Assembly (NCBI GenBank): GCA_029379385.1
Contig: CM055612.1
Coordinates: forward strand, 13,206,001 to 13,270,000
Direction: 5' to 3'
Length of the DNA: 64,000 nucleotides
From: Quillaja saponaria
Lineage: Eukaryota > Streptophyta > Magnoliopsida > Fabales > Quillajaceae
The notes below the pieces were generated by a model. It was not told the DNA's origin. It searched no databases and saw only the letters and a program-made list of their open reading frames with translations. A program made the position numbers and the translations under genes. Within the stretch, counting starts at the first letter, position 1, and each line of letters begins with the position of its first letter. Shown here one piece after another: positions 61,389 through 64,000 of the stretch.

Positions 61389-63242
61389 TTTCATACCTTG
61401 CACAGAGGTATGATAGGTTAGAGGAATGAATAACCCAACCTCCATAACCCTGACCCAAATCACAAGAAATACATATAACCATTGATTAAAAATAATATTC
61501 AAAGAAAGCTTTGTAAAAATACTACTAACATATATACATGTTCATTGAAAGGAATAGTATTTTTAAAAAATTCGGCAAAGGTTCTCCATATAGTGGAACA
61601 TGCCCGAATAATACATACTACATATAATCCTGTTTATACAACAATAGCAACTAGGATAACAACAACAAAAACCACAACAAGGAGCTCCGCTCCATTCAAA
61701 TGCAAGAAACATCAACCAACAACACTATCCCACAACTTAAAATTTCTTGATTCAAGCCCTAATGCTATTGCAAATTCTTCATCTTTGGCTTCAAGGTTGT
61801 GATCTCACATGAATACCTTACTGCAGCAACTATCGACAAGTAAAGTTTTGGTCAGAGAAGCTTAAGGAGAATCTGGTGCTAAAAAATAACATAGATAAAT
61901 GAAGAGTGAGTCATAAAGACTCAGTGAGTGAAAAACAAACCCAAATGGCACTAGTATCAATTAACATATAATTATACGACATTTGCTTAATAGTTTTACA
62001 CTAGCACAACTTACCAAACAATTCAATTTTGCACGTACACATACATAAAATGCAAAACCAAAACTAATATAACTCACAAAAGATCATACTTCAAGCGACG
62101 CATTCAAAAAAGCAAATAATCGAAGTAACTCAACACCTGCACACCATAAACATATCATTCTTGAGCCATTTTGCTCTTGTAAACTTAGAATATATATATT
62201 ATCTTATCACACAAGAATATGTTTATTTAAATATCAAATAATCAAATAAAATATATTCTAGGCGCACCAGAGTCTAACTCACTTAGAAAAATAAAATCAT
62301 TGAACTTATTAACCACATACAAGCATTTGCATTAATCCTTCCACCCTAACTAGCAAAGATTCAAAGATATAGAATCCATATCACATAATATAATTCAAAG
62401 TAATACCCACCTTCAATCAATTGAAGTTATATAAATTATTTAGGGACATTAAAAAACAAAATCTTGAACTTTCCATAACATCCTCATTCTATATCCACTA
62501 TTAGCATTCCCAACGAGCTTATATCTAGCCTTGATGCAACTCTTTTATTCAACACTCATTAAAATCTTACATCTAACTCTTAAACAAAAAAAAAAAAAAA
62601 AATGAATAGCAATCAACTCAAAGAAAACAAGAAGTTAATAAAGGCAAAGGTTGATGAAGCTACTAAGATGGAAGCTAACAACCCCTGCACTTGATGTTCA
62701 AATGGCTACTCCTACCACCAAAGTTGCTACCAGGAGCTGCTACTTCAAGCTGGAGGTGGCCAACAGCAAGGGGAAATAAGGCAGCCAACATTACACAAAG
62801 AGGAGGCTCAGTTGCTTCCCGAAATTAGGGCTGTTACCCACTCACTTGGCAACTACTTTAAGATTTAAGAAGTTATCCCAGCTCTTGCAAATTGCTCCTG
62901 GCCATCCATCACTAGCTAGGAAAGCTTGGAAGAGCTGCATACCTAATGAATGGAAGGAAAGTTAGAGGTCTTGGCTTGTTTTGATGAGCACTAAGGGAGT
63001 TCTAGAACAAGGCGAAATAAGGGAGTAATACACAGCTAAAAAGAAAAATGAAGAGAGGAATAAAAGGATAAGGAGAGAAAAGAAAAAGAAAAGAAAAAGT
63101 CAAATATAAAATAAAGTGGATGTGTATATATTTTGTATATGTATGATTTTTGTTTATTTTATGTACTTATGTATTTGTTTTTTTATAACTAAAAGTTACA
63201 CAATAATTTTCTAAGTTAATGTTATAATACTAGGTTATAACA
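61389..63242 (-). repeat. 5' LTR shared by two tandem chromovirus copies
   Basis: The plus-strand left end is TTTCATACC (mutated from TGTCACACC) and the right end is GGTTATAACA. It serves as 5' LTR for the complete copy on its left and as 3' LTR for the internal region that starts at 63243. Compared with 54222-56457 it lacks about 370 bp around 62400. Confidence 0.85.
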
Positions 63243-64000
63243 CTCTTTCATTAAAAGAAATTTGTCTCAAATTCTAACAGAATAATTATAGTTGTATCGT
63301 TTACCTGAATCATTCAAAACGATATTGGAATTATTGCCTCATCGCATCCTCGGGTTCCAAATAGCTTCTTGTTCATTATCATGTTGGCAGATGACTTTCA
63401 CAGAACAAATGACCTTCAATTGAAGCTTATGGACTTGTCTATCTATGATCGCCCTTAATTATCCATTTGCACTTCTTGGACCAGCAAAACGTGAGACTTA
63501 TTAGGATAATACATCAAAGCATAGATACATGAAAAACTAGATGTACCATGTCCAAATCTGGCAGCAATGTACAACTTTATTCCTATCCGAAATCTGGAAA
63601 AGTCAAATGAATCTAAGACTCAGCTTCCTTTTCTAACCAAATCTCTTTGTGCCTTTAAAATGTGAAACCTTCAAAAACACATGATCACCTACTTCAAATT
63701 TTAACTCCCTTCTGCAATTATCGGCATAAGACTTCTGTTTATTTTAAGCCATTTTTAATCAATCATGGATAACTTGTGCTTTCTCTACTGCATCTTGAAC
63801 CAACTCTGGTCCCATTAATTAATCCTCGCTAGTTTCAAACCATCCAACTGGAGATTTACACTTTCTTTCTTACAAAGCCTTAAATGGTACCATCTGAATG
63901 CTACTATGATAACTGTTATTGTAAGCGAACTCCATAAGTGGCAAGTGTTGATCCCAACTCCCTTCAAAATACATTAAATAAGCTTACAAAATGTCTTCTA
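63243..64000 (-). pseudogene. 3' internal end of a second chromovirus copy (integrase C-terminus and chromodomain)
   Basis: It aligns base for base in the same orientation with 56458-57200: the polypurine-like start, chromodomain region, integrase C-terminus and part of the core. It continues beyond the window. The sequence is as decayed as the complete copy. Confidence 0.85.

Larger units (their letters stand above)
54222..63242 (-). mobile_element. Complete but degenerate Tekay/Del-like chromovirus (9.0 kb)
   Basis: On the minus strand the order is 5' LTR (61389-63242), primer-binding site, gag, protease, RT, RNase H, integrase with chromodomain, polypurine tract and 3' LTR (54222-56457). 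This order and the C-terminal chromodomain define a chromovirus. All frames carry stops. The LTRs differ in length (1854 and 2236 bp), mainly because of a deletion near 62400 in the 5' LTR. The left flank CTTCA has no matching right flank; the right side instead runs into another copy's internal region. Confidence 0.88.

Noticed and set aside
1..64000. CRISPR arrays, bacterial operons, rRNA genes, organellar inserts
   Set aside because: No regularly spaced repeats, prokaryotic gene layout, rRNA text or plastid/mitochondrial gene text was seen.

Overview
The window is nuclear DNA of a dicot plant, probably a eudicot. The evidence is one intron-containing plant gene with GT-AG introns and an EAR motif, AT-rich (roughly 30% GC) intergenic DNA, and nested plant LTR retrotransposons, MITEs and a CACTA relic. 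No prokaryotic operon, CRISPR array, rRNA or convincing tRNA gene is visible. The species cannot be fixed from sequence alone.

The only intact host gene I can support is on the minus strand at 10897-16630. It has three exons (16630-15447, 13647-13413, 12726-10897) encoding a predicted 1082-residue SMXL6/7/8 (D53-type) class I Clp ATPase-like repressor of strigolactone signalling. The Clp-N region, Walker A-like loop, FRGKT degron motif and LDLNLP EAR motif are all present, so the gene looks functional. Its promoter side (16631-17100) is a small GC-richer island with a TATA box, a TCP-type site and a perfect short inverted repeat.

Nearly everything else that can be identified is transposon-derived. 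Region by region: 1-3687, 5' end of a Tekay/Del-like Ty3-gypsy chromovirus on the minus strand (gag, primer-binding site, LTR). 3977-10422, a non-coding LTR element split by a 4.04-kb solo LTR (4602-8642, target duplication CAACT). 16.9-19.2 kb, AT-rich intergenic DNA. 19221-21202, a Tourist-like MITE (duplication TAA) split by a TRIM-like element (19306-21034, duplication TAGTA). 21.2-30.6 kb, AT-rich DNA with a MITE, a G-rich hexamer array and a hairpin island. 30.6-33.0 kb, Ty1-copia relic interrupted by a gypsy fragment (33027-36110) that abuts a CACTA tnp2 relic (36.1-37.6 kb). 37.6-43.1 kb, mostly unassigned DNA with a second MITE of the 24.5-kb family. 43113-45473, solo LTR with duplication ACAAA. 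45.5-47.6 kb, unassigned. 47615-48963, small non-autonomous copia-like element. 48965-54221, Tat/Ogre-like integrase remains split by a 3.3-kb solo LTR (49095-52415), then a probable antisense-ORF relic. 54222-63242, a complete but mutated chromovirus (LTR, gag, protease, RT, RNase H, integrase with chromodomain, LTR), followed at 63243-64000 by the 3' internal end of a second copy in the same orientation, so that two elements share one LTR.

No novel multi-gene system was found. The points most worth checking are the regulatory layout of the SMXL gene (TCP-type site, overlapping upstream ORF, duplicated 3'-UTR hairpin), a stem-bearing module conserved across diverged LTR families, the tandem chromovirus pair, and the datable nested insertions with matching target duplications.
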